From NCBI GenBank assembly GCA_036393295.1, contig DASWHF010000031.1, positions 1-42,289 of the forward strand: a DNA stretch of 42,289 bases. Direction: 5' to 3'. The notes beneath the pieces were generated by a model. It saw nothing but the letters and a program-made list of their open reading frames with translations. It was not told the DNA's origin and ran no database searches. Below, piece after piece: positions 1-7,846 of this stretch. The DNA is from DASWHF01 sp036393295. GTDB taxonomy: Bacteria > Pseudomonadota > Gammaproteobacteria > Acidiferrobacterales > UBA6901. Every line of letters starts with the position of its first letter. Positions within the stretch are counted from its first letter, which is position 1. The translations under genes and the position numbers were made by a program.

Positions 1-53
1 CCCCGTTGCGGCGGGCGCACGCCGCCCGCTACGCAGCAAAGCTTCCTCCCCCA

Positions 54-77
54 TCGGAGCGTCCCCTATCGCTCCGA
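54..77. other. Small hairpin left of mtnC
   Basis: TCGGAGCG and CGCTCCGA form a perfect 8-bp inverted repeat around an 8-nt loop. It lies just before the stronger terminator at 83-129. It may be part of the 3' end of a transcript entering from the left. No function is visible beyond the dyad. Confidence 0.4.
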
Positions 78-82
78 ATTTG

Positions 83-129
83 TCCGCCATGGATCCGGCG
101 CCCGCCGGATCCATGGCGGATTGTTTTTT
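83..129 (+). terminator. Rho-independent terminator, 18-bp perfect stem
   Basis: Positions 83-100 and 103-120 are perfect reverse complements separated by only CC, followed by TTGTTTTTTG. This is the classic form of an intrinsic terminator for plus-strand transcription coming from a gene left of the window. Its strength suggests mtnC is not simply co-transcribed with an upstream gene. Each arm carries a GGATCC core, so the DNA is also a long near-palindrome. Confidence 0.75.
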
Positions 130-185
130 GTACCGAGCGAACTCCCGGACGGCTGGCGGGGATCATCTGCTTCGCAGAGCTGCGT

Positions 186-215
186 TTGACTCGCGTGCGA
201 CGGGACAAGTACAGT
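186..215 (+). promoter_or_regulatory. Putative sigma-70 promoter of mtnC
   Basis: TTGACT (186-191) and TACAGT (210-215) are separated by 18 bp, matching five and four of six consensus positions. A start near 222 would leave a leader of about 39 nt before the mtnC ATG at 261. The position downstream of the terminator at 83-129 fits independent transcription. Confidence 0.4.
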
Positions 216-260
216 TCCGGCTTCCGCGACATTCGCGCACCCGACCAATGCACGCCCCCC

Positions 261-938
261 ATGGTGAAGGCCGTACTGACCGACATCGAAGGCACGACCT
301 CGTCGCTGTCCTTCGTCAAGGACACGCTGTTCCCTTATGCGCGCGAGCGCATGGCGGCGTTCATCGCGGCACATGCGCACGAGCCGGCGGTGGCGGCGCA
401 GCTCGACGACGTGCGGCGCGAAGCCGGCGCCGATCTGGGCAATGCCGGGCTGGTCGGCCAGCTCGTGCGCTGGATCGACGAGGATCGCAAGGTCACGCCG
501 CTCAAGGCCCTGCAGGGCATGATCTGGGAGGCCGGTTACCGCAACGGCGACTTCACCGGCCATGTCTACCCCGATGCGGTCGAAAGGCTGCGCCACTGGC
601 ATTCACGGGGGCTGCGCCTGTACGTGTTCTCTTCCGGATCGGTGCACGCGCAGAAACTGTTGTTCGGGCACAGCGATGCCGGCGATCTCACTCCGCTGTT
701 CTCCGGCTACTTCGACACCACGGTCGGCAACAAGCGCGACGCCGACGCCTATCGCCGGATCGCCGCCGCCATCGGCCCGCCCGCAAGCGAGATCTTGTTT
801 CTCTCCGACATTCAGGAAGAGCTGGACGCGGCGCACGCCGCCGGCATGCCGACGGTGTGGCTGGTGCGCAACCGCCGGCCGGACCCGGCCGCCGGGCATC
901 CGCAGGTGAGCGACTTCCGCGCGATCGACATTGCGTAG
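261..938 (+). CDS. mtnC: Enolase-phosphatase E1 (MtnC)
   Basis: This 225-aa HAD-superfamily enzyme of the methionine salvage pathway enolises and then dephosphorylates 2,3-diketo-5-methylthiopentyl-1-phosphate to the acireductone in the cytoplasm. The N-terminal motif LTDIEGTTSS carries the HAD nucleophile Asp with the Glu typical of the MtnC subfamily. SSGS, the Lys of GNK and the C-terminal FLSDIQEELDAA acidic motif supply the remaining HAD motifs. The frame is open back to base 6, but homology begins at MVKAVLTD, so I chose the ATG at 261; no good ribosome site precedes it. Length fits the family. Neighbouring mtn genes (mtnB, mtnD, mtnA) are not in the window; they may lie to the left beyond the terminator. 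Convergent with the ATPase gene at 976. Confidence 0.92.
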   Translation: MVKAVLTDIEGTTSSLSFVKDTLFPYARERMAAFIAAHAHEPAVAAQLDDVRREAGADLGNAGLVGQLVRWIDEDRKVTPLKALQGMIWEAGYRNGDFTGHVYPDAVERLRHWHSRGLRLYVFSSGSVHAQKLLFGHSDAGDLTPLFSGYFDTTVGNKRDADAYRRIAAAIGPPASEILFLSDIQEELDAAHAAGMPTVWLVRNRRPDPAAGHPQVSDFRAIDIA

Positions 939-975
939 CGCATACCGGAACCTGCGCCGGGCGGGCATGCGTTCC

Positions 976-2775
976 TTACAGTGCCTCGGGCGGCGGCACG
1001 ACCTTGTTGATCTCATCGATGGTGGTCAGTCCGGCGAATACCTTCTTGGCGCCGGCCAGGCGCAGCGGCTGCATGCCGCCCTGGACCGCCGCCTCGCGCA
1101 GCCGCGCCACCTCCATATCCTGGCGGACCAGCTTGCGCAGGCCGGGTGTCAGCACCAGCGTCTCGTAGATGCCGATGCGCCCGTAGTAGCCGGTGTCGCG
1201 GCACTCCAGGCAGCCCTGGGGGCGGTACAGCGACGCCGGCTTGGTCGCCTTCCACGGCCGCACCAGGTCCTTCCACGCCTCCTCGTCGACCGGCCCCGGC
1301 TGCTTGCAGTGCGGGCACAGGGTGCGCACCAGACGCTGGGCCACGATGCCGAGCACCGTGGCGTTGATCAGGTAGGCCGGCACGCCCAGCTCCAGCAGGC
1401 GCGTGACCGCGGCCGCCGAGTCGTTGGTGTGCAGGGTGGACAGCACCAGGTGGCCGGTGAGCGCCGCCTGCACCGCCATCTCGGCGGTCTCGAGGTCGCG
1501 GATCTCGCCGATCATGATGATGTCGGGATCCTGGCGCAGCAGCGAACGCACGCCGCCGGCGAAATCCAGGCCGATCTGGTGCTGCACCTGCATCTGGTTG
1601 AAGCTCGACTCGACCATCTCGATCGGGTCCTCGATGGTGCAGACATTGACCTCGGGGCGCGCCAGCTGCTTGAGCGTGGAGTACAGCGTCGTGGTCTTGC
1701 CCGAGCCGGTCGGCCCGGTGACCAGCACGATGCCGTGCGGCTGGTTGACCATTTCCTCCCAGTGCCGGAGGTCGTCGTCGCTCAATCCCAGGTCGCGGAA
1801 GCTGCGCACCAGCACGCTCGGATCGAAAATGCGCATCACCATCTTCTCGCCGACCGCCGTCGGGATGGTCGACAGCCGCAGCTCGACCTCGTCGCCCTCC
1901 GGGGTCTTGGCCTTCATGCGGCCGTCCTGCGGGCGGCGCTTTTCGGCCACGTCCATGCGGCCGACGGTCTTGACGCGCGCGACGATCGCGCTCATGACCG
2001 GCGTCGGCACCTGGTAGACCAGGTGCAGCACGCCGTCGATGCGGAAGCGCACGTCGCTCTTGTCGCGGCGCGGTTCCAAATGGATGTCGCTGGCGCGCTG
2101 GTCGAAGGCGTACTGCAGCAGCCAGTCGACGATGGTGACGACATGGTGGTCGTTGACGTCGAGCTGGCCCTTGCGGCCGAGCTCGACCAGCTGTTCGAGA
2201 TTGGTGATGAGGCTGACGTTGGCGCCGGCCATGTCCTTGGAGGCCCGCAGTACCGAACGCGCCAGGCTGTAGAACTCGCCGAGGTAACGGCCGATGTCGA
2301 CCGGGCTGGCCAGCGCCCGCACCACGTCCTTGCGCAGCACGCGTGCGATCTCCTCGACCCACTCGGTGACCAGGGGCTCGCTGGTGGCGATGGTGACGCT
2401 GGTGTCGTCGACCGCGACCGGCAGGATCTTGCGGCTCGCGGCATAGGCATAGGACATCACTGTGGTGACGGCCGCCACATCGATGCGCAACGGATCGATA
2501 CGCAGCGCCGTCATGCCGTGGCGCTCGGCCAGCCAGTGGATCAGCACGTCGAGAGTGAGCGGTTTGTGCGGTGGGCGCGCCGACTTGATGCCCTTGTTGG
2601 CGATCATGACCAGCGGATGGACCTCGACGCCCTCGTGCGCGCTGCTGAAGCGCGTGCACAGGTCGGCGTCCGCGCGCGACAGCAGGCCGTCGGCGAGCAG
2701 CTGCTCGACCACGCCGGAAAGCGTGAGCCGGCCGCCGCTCGCAGGGGTTTCGGGCCTTTTACGCTGTGTCGCCAT
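976..2775 (-). CDS. GspE/PilB-family secretion or pilus assembly ATPase
   Basis: A 599-aa hexameric ATPase of the type II secretion/type IV pilus class, which powers assembly of a pseudopilus or pilus at the inner membrane. Walker A GPTGSGKTT is at 354-362, the Asp-box region with IEDPIE near 381-386, and Walker B DPDIIMIGEIRD at 416-427. The His-box LSTLHTND is near 445-452. A tetracysteine zinc site (C487, C490, C522, C525) is typical of GspE/PilB/MshE. The N-terminal 200 residues match the GspE N-terminal region only loosely. No gsp, pil or msh partner genes lie nearby, so the machine it serves cannot be named. ATG start at 2775; convergent with mtnC and divergent from the gene at 2927. 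Confidence 0.88.
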   Translation of the reverse strand: MATQRKRPETPASGGRLTLSGVVEQLLADGLLSRADADLCTRFSSAHEGVEVHPLVMIANKGIKSARPPHKPLTLDVLIHWLAERHGMTALRIDPLRIDVAAVTTVMSYAYAASRKILPVAVDDTSVTIATSEPLVTEWVEEIARVLRKDVVRALASPVDIGRYLGEFYSLARSVLRASKDMAGANVSLITNLEQLVELGRKGQLDVNDHHVVTIVDWLLQYAFDQRASDIHLEPRRDKSDVRFRIDGVLHLVYQVPTPVMSAIVARVKTVGRMDVAEKRRPQDGRMKAKTPEGDEVELRLSTIPTAVGEKMVMRIFDPSVLVRSFRDLGLSDDDLRHWEEMVNQPHGIVLVTGPTGSGKTTTLYSTLKQLARPEVNVCTIEDPIEMVESSFNQMQVQHQIGLDFAGGVRSLLRQDPDIIMIGEIRDLETAEMAVQAALTGHLVLSTLHTNDSAAAVTRLLELGVPAYLINATVLGIVAQRLVRTLCPHCKQPGPVDEEAWKDLVRPWKATKPASLYRPQGCLECRDTGYYGRIGIYETLVLTPGLRKLVRQDMEVARLREAAVQGGMQPLRLAGAKKVFAGLTTIDEINKVVPPPEAL

Positions 2776-2887
2776 GTCACCGCCTGTGGCCCCCGGGTTC
2801 CGGAGGCCTCACGTCAGAGTCTAGCCCGATCGGCGCGCGCCCGCGAGATCGGCCGCGCCAGCCTGCCGCGACGGCGCGCGGGTGGTT

Positions 2888-2896
2888 TGTTATGCT
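2888..2896 (+). promoter_or_regulatory. Extended -10 element before the CcmI-like gene
   Basis: TGTTATGCT matches an extended -10 (TGN followed by a TATAAT-like hexamer, four of six). It lies 31 bp before the ATG at 2927, and GAGGA precedes that ATG at good spacing. No clear -35 was seen, as expected for extended -10 promoters. Confidence 0.35.
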
Positions 2897-2926
2897 TGGC
2901 CGATCCACCCCTAAGATGAGGACGCC

Positions 2927-3337
2927 ATGAAACCGACAATGCTGGGAGCGCTGCTGTGGGCAGTTATTACCGTGATCCCGACGGCACAGGCCGAGACGGC
3001 GATCACCGGCCGGGTCGAGCTCGACCCCGCGATCGCGGCACAGGCCGAACCGGAGGACACGCTGTACGTGTTCGCGCGCGCCGAGGCCGGCCCGCGCATG
3101 CCGTTGGCGGTGATCAAGGCCCGGGTGAAGGAGTTGCCGCTGAGATTCCAGCTCGACGACGGCATGGCCATGACCCCGGCGATGCGGCTGTCGCAGTTCC
3201 CGAAGGTCGTGGTGATTGCACGGATCTCCAAGTCGGGATCGACCCGCGCCGAGCACGGCGACCTGGAAGGCACGAGCCCGTCGGTCGCCCCCGGGGCGCG
3301 CGGCGTCACGGTGGTCATCAACCACGTGGTGCCCTGA
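2927..3337 (+). CDS. Secreted protein resembling the CcmI C-terminal domain
   Basis: This 136-aa protein has a Sec signal peptide (about residues 1-22, cleavage after AQA). The mature part resembles the C-terminal periplasmic domain of CcmI/CycH, the cytochrome c maturation apocytochrome chaperone. Shared features are an ITGRVELDP opening, DTLYVFARA, GPRMPLAV, a strand followed by LDDGMAM, LSQFPKVVVIARIS, and an SG..EAHGDLEG-like end ahead of VINHVVP. The transmembrane segments and TPR repeats of full CcmI are absent, and no ccm genes are near. It may be an orphan periplasmic heme or cytochrome accessory protein; that role is inferred. The ATG at 2927 is supported by GAGGA upstream. A strong bidirectional terminator overlaps its stop codon. 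Confidence 0.7.
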   Translation: MKPTMLGALLWAVITVIPTAQAETAITGRVELDPAIAAQAEPEDTLYVFARAEAGPRMPLAVIKARVKELPLRFQLDDGMAMTPAMRLSQFPKVVVIARISKSGSTRAEHGDLEGTSPSVAPGARGVTVVINHVVP

Positions 3338-3375
3338 ACCAAGCATGCGCGCCGGAACGGCGCGCATGCTTGGTT
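3337..3375. terminator. Bidirectional terminator between convergent genes
   Basis: Positions 3337-3353 and 3359-3375 form a perfect 17-bp stem with a 5-nt loop. The last A of the TGA of the CcmI-like gene and the first base of the minus-strand stop of the DUF2788 gene are part of the stem. TTTATTT follows on the plus side. The element therefore serves both convergent genes. Confidence 0.8.
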
Positions 3376-3575
3376 TATTTGATCATCGCCTCGACGATGA
3401 CGGTCTTGATGATGAAGCCGAACAGGCCCATACCCAAGGTGATGAACAGGATGGTGGTGCCGACCTTGCCGGCGTTGGAGTGCTTGGCCAGGTCATAAAT
3501 GATGAACACCATGAACAGCACCAGGCCGGCGATGCCGACGGTCAAAGACAGGTTTTCAAATTCCGCGATCGTCAT
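3375..3575 (-). CDS. DUF2788 small membrane protein
   Basis: A 66-aa protein with two hydrophobic helices (about residues 12-30 and 40-62) separated by DLAKHSNAGKVGT. The layout and sequence match DUF2788, found in beta- and gammaproteobacteria and of unknown function. The ATG at 3575 is preceded by AGGA at suitable spacing. An in-frame extension upstream adds MRAVFFAFLSGFD, which is not typical of the family. Its mRNA ends in the shared terminator at 3337-3375. Confidence 0.85.
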   Translation of the reverse strand: MTIAEFENLSLTVGIAGLVLFMVFIIYDLAKHSNAGKVGTTILFITLGMGLFGFIIKTVIVEAMIK

Positions 3576-3659
3576 GTCAAATCCTGAAAGAAACGCAAAA
3601 AAAACGGCGCGCATCATAACACGGATACCGCCGCCGGTGGCAAGCGCGCGGCGGCGCGC

Positions 3660-5279
3660 ATGACCGTCGCCTTCCGGCTGGCCTCGGCACCGGCGCTGGC
3701 GCCGCTCCGCCAGCCGGTGTTTCGCGCACTGTGGATCGCCACCGTCGCCTCCAACGTCGGCACCTGGATGCAGGACGTCGGCGCCGCCTGGCTGATGACC
3801 ACGCTCGCGCCGTCGCCGGCCATGGTGGCGCTGGTGCGCGCCGCCTCGGCGCTGCCGATGTTCCTGCTGGCGCTGCCGGCCGGCGCGTTGGCCGATATCG
3901 TCGACCGCCGGCGGCTGCTGCTGGTCACCCAGGCCTGGATGCTGCTGGCGGCGGCCGGGCTCGGCGTCCTGACGCTCACCGGCCTGACCACCCCCGGCCT
4001 GCTGCTGGCGCTGACCTTCGCGCTGGGCCTCGGCACCGCCCTCAACGCCCCCGCCTGGCAGGCGCTGCTGCCGGAGCTGGTGCCGCGTCCGCAGCTGTTG
4101 AACGCCGTGGCGCTGAACAGCGCGAGCATCAATCTGGCGCGTTCGGTGGGTCCGGCGCTCGGCGGCCTGCTGATCGCGGTGATCGGTCCGGGCGCGACCT
4201 TTCTGCTCAATGCCGTCTCGTTCGTCGGCGTGATCGTCGTGCTGTTCCGCTGGCCGCGCCCCCACGAAGTCAGCGTGCTGCCGGCCGAGCGGCTGGTGGG
4301 GGCGATGCGCGCCGGCCTGCGTTACGTCCGGCACGCGCCGCGGGTGCGGGTGGTGCTGGCGCGATCGAGCGCGTTCATCGTCTTCGGCAGCGCCTTGTGG
4401 GCGCTGTTGCCGGCGCTGGCGCGATTCGAGCTCGGCCGCGGACCGGCTGGTTACGGCCTGCTGCTCGGCGCCTTCGGGATCGGGGCGGTGCTGGCGGCCG
4501 CCGCCCTGCCACGCGTCCGCGCGCGCCTGTCGGTCAACCGGCTGGTGGCCGCGGCGCTCGTGACCTATGCGCTGGCGCTGTTCGGGCTCGCCTGGGGACG
4601 GAGCCTACTGCTCGCGGAACTGCTGATGCTGGTCGCCGGCGGGGCCTGGCTCAGCCTGCTGTCGACCTTCAATGCCAGCATCCAGGCCTCGGTGCCCGGC
4701 TGGGTCCGCGGGCGCGCGCTGGCGGTATCGATCCTGGTGTTCTTCGGCGGCATGGCCTTCGGCAGCGCGCTGTGGGGCTGGCTGGCGGCGCTCTGGGGCG
4801 TCCCGTGGGCGCTGACCGCGGCCGCGACCGGCGTGCTCGCCGGGTTCGCTGCCACCGCGCGGCTGCGCCTGACGAGCGGCGCGGACCTGGACCTGACGCC
4901 GTCCGTGCACTGGCCGGCGCCCGACGTGATGCGCCCGCTGGCGCCGGCCCACGGCCCGGTGGTGGTGACCGTCGAATACCGTGTCGACCCGACCCGGTAC
5001 GCCGCCTTCGCCCGGGCCATGGAGCGCGTGCGCCGCATACGCCGGCGCGACGGCGCCATCAGCTGGGGACTGCTGAGCAACGTCTCCGATCCGGCGCACT
5101 ACACCGAAACCTTCGTGGTCGAGTCCTGGGTCGAGCACCTGCGCCAGCACGAACGCGTCACGCTGAGTGACCGGGCGATACTCGACAAGGCGCGCGCGTT
5201 TCACGTCGGCGAGGATCCGCCGCGCGTCACGCATTACATTGTGGAGCCCCTCGGCCGTCCGTCGCGCACACGCCGCTGA
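3660..5279 (+). CDS. MFS transporter with C-terminal monooxygenase-like domain
   Basis: A 539-aa major facilitator superfamily protein of the EntS-like exporter group (Pfam MFS_3, transmembrane secretion effector). About twelve hydrophobic helices span residues 20-405, with the loop motif GALADIVDRRR after helix 2. The last 120 residues (VVVTVEYRVDP through VTHYIVEP) are soluble and resemble a small ferredoxin-like domain of the antibiotic biosynthesis monooxygenase type. This tail is a normal part of this family, so it is not a new fusion. The likely role is export of a small molecule; the substrate cannot be predicted and no biosynthetic genes are adjacent. Convergent with the GGDEF-EAL gene; a small GCC-rich hairpin (5291-5307) lies between them. 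Confidence 0.85.
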   Translation: MTVAFRLASAPALAPLRQPVFRALWIATVASNVGTWMQDVGAAWLMTTLAPSPAMVALVRAASALPMFLLALPAGALADIVDRRRLLLVTQAWMLLAAAGLGVLTLTGLTTPGLLLALTFALGLGTALNAPAWQALLPELVPRPQLLNAVALNSASINLARSVGPALGGLLIAVIGPGATFLLNAVSFVGVIVVLFRWPRPHEVSVLPAERLVGAMRAGLRYVRHAPRVRVVLARSSAFIVFGSALWALLPALARFELGRGPAGYGLLLGAFGIGAVLAAAALPRVRARLSVNRLVAAALVTYALALFGLAWGRSLLLAELLMLVAGGAWLSLLSTFNASIQASVPGWVRGRALAVSILVFFGGMAFGSALWGWLAALWGVPWALTAAATGVLAGFAATARLRLTSGADLDLTPSVHWPAPDVMRPLAPAHGPVVVTVEYRVDPTRYAAFARAMERVRRIRRRDGAISWGLLSNVSDPAHYTETFVVESWVEHLRQHERVTLSDRAILDKARAFHVGEDPPRVTHYIVEPLGRPSRTRR

Positions 5280-5309
5280 CGACGGGGGGCGCGGCGGCAT
5301 GGCCGCCGA

Positions 5310-7304
5310 TCAGCGGCGGTTCGGGCGCAGCGGTGTGACGACGGCGTGGCGGGCGGCGCTGTCGGCCCGATCGGGCATGCCGCGAAACTGCGCGGCGCCG
5401 GCGATCCGCGCCACCGGGCTGTAGGGCGAGGCCAGCAGGGACTTGACGAGCTGATCGGACGGCTGCGGACGCCCGGTGAAGTAACCTTGGACGACGTCGC
5501 AACCCAGGATCTCGAGCAGATCCCAGACGTCCTGGGTCTCGACGCCCTCGGCCGTCACCCGCATGCCGAGGTTATGGGCGAGGTCGATGGTCGCGCGCAC
5601 GATGATGGCATCGTTCTCGTCGGTGATCATGTCCAACACGAACGATTTGTCGACCTTGATGCGATTGACCGGCAGGCTCTTGAGGTAGGCGAGCGACGAA
5701 TGGCCGGTGCCGAAATCGTCGATCGACAGGCCGACGCGCATGCGGCTCAACTCGGTGAGGATGCGCATGGCGTGCTCGGGCTCGGCCATGGTCGCGCTTT
5801 CGGTGATCTCCAGCTCCAGCACCTCCGGCGGCGCATCCCAGGCGATCAACATCTCGCTCACCTCGGCGGGCAGCGTCGCATCCTGCAGATTCCGCGCCGA
5901 CAGGTTCACGGCGACCTGCAGGTCGAGCCCCATTTGCTTCCAGGCGTGCCATTGGCGCAGCGCGGTATTGATCACCCATAGCGTGATGGGCCGCATCAAC
6001 CCACCCTGCTCGGCCAGCGGGATGAATTCGTCGGGCGGGATGAAACCGTGCTTGGGGTGCTGCCAGCGCAGCAGCGCCTCGACGCCGAACGCCTGGCGCG
6101 TGCGCATGTCGATCTTCGGCTGGTAGTAGAGCATGAGCTCGCCGTCCTCCAGGGCGCGGCGCAACTCGCCCAGCAGCGTGAGCCGGCGCAGATTATAGGG
6201 ATCGGCCTCCTGGCTGTAGGTCGCGAACCCGCTGGTCTGCCGCTTGGCATGGTACATGGCCACTTCGGCGCGGCGCGCGAGGCTGGCGGCATCGGCGCCG
6301 TGCTCGGGATAGTAGGCGATCCCGACGCTGATGCTCACATCGATGGTGAAGCCGTCCACGACGAACGGATCGGCGATCGCCTCGATGATGCGCCGCGCGC
6401 ACTGCGCCGCCAGGTCGGTCCCGACGTTCGGCAGCACCGCCGCGAACTCGTCGCCGCCCAGCCGCGCCACCGTGTCGTACTCGCGCAGCACGCGCTGGAT
6501 GCGCGTGCCGACCTGGCGCAGGAGCGCATCGCCGTGGTCGTGTCCCAGGGTGTCGTTGACTTCCTTGAATCGGTCGAGATCCATCACCAGCAGCGCCGTC
6601 GAGCGCGCCGGATGCGGGTTCTCGACGATGCACTGCTGCAGGCGATTGTAGACCGCCACCCGGTTGGGCAGGTCGGTGAGCGCGTCGTGCAAGGCCTGAT
6701 GCACCAGCGCCTTGTTCTGCTCGTCGAGGCGGCGGGTGATTGCGCCCGACAGGATCAGCGCGCCCCATACCGCCACCCAGACCACCACGAAGCCGGTCAT
6801 CGCCAGACGCGGGCCGACGGCCTCGATCGGCGCCTGGTCGGCGACGGCGCTGCGCCGCAGTACGACGAGCTTGAACGGACTGGCCGGCACGACCGTGCGC
6901 TGCCAGAGATAATTGTCGCCGCGAAACCGGATGTGTCCGCGGTTGTCGCGGTCCGCCAGCACCTCGCCCCAGGGAAAGGCGCTCGCGTCGCCGCCCAGGA
7001 TCTCAGTCAGCGACCGGGCGCTGATGAGTCCTCCGTCGACGTCGACCGCGACCGCCACGAACTCACCGCCGACGCGCGCTTCCAGTACGGCGCGCACGGC
7101 ATCGCCGGTATACCGGCCGCGAATGCCCGCCGACAGCGACAGCGCCTCCTGGCGCGCGACCCCTTCCAGGATGGCAAGCTCCTGCTGAAGCCCGGAATCG
7201 CGGGCGATGTGGTAGGCGACAATTCCGAAGAGTACCAGCACCACGCCGGCGATCGTCACGAAGGCGACGACCAGGCGCGTACGCAGGGCGCGCGACGCGG
7301 TCAA
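5310..7304 (-). CDS. Membrane GGDEF-EAL cyclic-di-GMP protein
   Basis: A 664-aa inner-membrane protein with helices near residues 10-33 and 168-188 enclosing a periplasmic region of about 130 residues, probably a ligand sensor. The GGDEF domain (about 200-365) has intact GGDEF at 283-287. The EAL domain (about 385-640) has EALLRW at 409-414, DDFGTGHSS, AEGVE and QGYFTGRP. Both the diguanylate cyclase and phosphodiesterase motifs look competent, so the net activity cannot be told from sequence. Its ATG overlaps the stop of the DUF2892 gene (ATGA), which implies translational coupling. The ligand is unknown. Confidence 0.9.
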   Translation of the reverse strand: MTASRALRTRLVVAFVTIAGVVLVLFGIVAYHIARDSGLQQELAILEGVARQEALSLSAGIRGRYTGDAVRAVLEARVGGEFVAVAVDVDGGLISARSLTEILGGDASAFPWGEVLADRDNRGHIRFRGDNYLWQRTVVPASPFKLVVLRRSAVADQAPIEAVGPRLAMTGFVVVWVAVWGALILSGAITRRLDEQNKALVHQALHDALTDLPNRVAVYNRLQQCIVENPHPARSTALLVMDLDRFKEVNDTLGHDHGDALLRQVGTRIQRVLREYDTVARLGGDEFAAVLPNVGTDLAAQCARRIIEAIADPFVVDGFTIDVSISVGIAYYPEHGADAASLARRAEVAMYHAKRQTSGFATYSQEADPYNLRRLTLLGELRRALEDGELMLYYQPKIDMRTRQAFGVEALLRWQHPKHGFIPPDEFIPLAEQGGLMRPITLWVINTALRQWHAWKQMGLDLQVAVNLSARNLQDATLPAEVSEMLIAWDAPPEVLELEITESATMAEPEHAMRILTELSRMRVGLSIDDFGTGHSSLAYLKSLPVNRIKVDKSFVLDMITDENDAIIVRATIDLAHNLGMRVTAEGVETQDVWDLLEILGCDVVQGYFTGRPQPSDQLVKSLLASPYSPVARIAGAAQFRGMPDRADSAARHAVVTPLRPNRR

Positions 7305-7516
7305 TCCGACCCCGGCGCCGACGACATGCCGGCCAGGTGGTACACCGGGCAGTAGGCGGTGAACGCCGAGAACACGTTCAGGACGCCGAACAATCCCACC
7401 AGCGCCGCCAGCACCGGATCGCCGACCGCCGCCGGCTCGATGAAGCCCAGGTACCCCGCCGCCACGCCAATGACGCCGCGCACGACCTGGTCCAGGCCGT
7501 TCATGTTCCGTTTCAC
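7301..7516 (-). CDS. DUF2892 (YgaP-like) membrane protein
   Basis: A 71-aa protein with two predicted membrane helices around GVIGVAAGYLGF and AALVGLFGVLNVFSAF, followed by AYCPVYHLAG. These match the DUF2892 family (transmembrane part of YgaP), whose Cys lies in CPVY. The start is GTG at 7516, placed five bases after AAGGAG, which decides it over the ATG at 7504. An out-of-frame ATG at 7518 runs directly into TGA (ATGTGA) across this GTG. The stop overlaps the start of the GGDEF-EAL gene by 4 nt, so the two form one transcript. Confidence 0.8.
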   Translation of the reverse strand: MKRNMNGLDQVVRGVIGVAAGYLGFIEPAAVGDPVLAALVGLFGVLNVFSAFTAYCPVYHLAGMSSAPGSD

Positions 7517-7846
7517 ATTCGCTCCTTTTCTTGGTTTACCGGCCGCCGCCCCCGTGTCCGGTGGCCGCCGGCATGTCTCACCGGGACATTCCTTAACTTA
7601 ATCTGTACAAGAATCGTGCCTGCCCAGGCTGGCCGAACTCCCGGGAAATATCCCAAGACGGCCGACCCGCGGAGGCGCATCGGAACTCCGCCCGGTAAAT
7701 GACAACTATATGATTTGAAATGGTTTCACAGCTTCCGAATGAGCCACGCAACGCTCGCCCCCGCGGGCGATCGCGGTACCCGTCCGTCTGCCCCGGCGCG
7801 GCAGGGATTGGTCGGACTCCGGCAGCCCGAGGCAGGCCGCCGGCAC
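7517..7846. other. Intergenic region, 330 bp
   Basis: This gap lies between the stop of the potassium channel gene and the start of the DUF2892 gene, both on the minus strand. The part near 7517-7530 holds the AAGGAG ribosome site of the DUF2892 gene. An AT-rich stretch near 7700-7730 could hold its promoter (TATAGT on the minus strand), but no convincing -35 was found. A short GCCGGC-actca-GCCGGC dyad (7840-7855) overlaps the channel stop codon. No gene or RNA was recognised. Confidence 0.5.

Noticed and set aside
6..260. N-terminal extension of MtnC
   Set aside because: The extension crosses a strong terminator and a promoter-like pair and has no similarity to MtnC, which begins at 261.
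3660..5279. Novel fusion of an MFS transporter with a monooxygenase domain
   Set aside because: The C-terminal ABM-like tail is a normal part of this MFS_3 exporter family.
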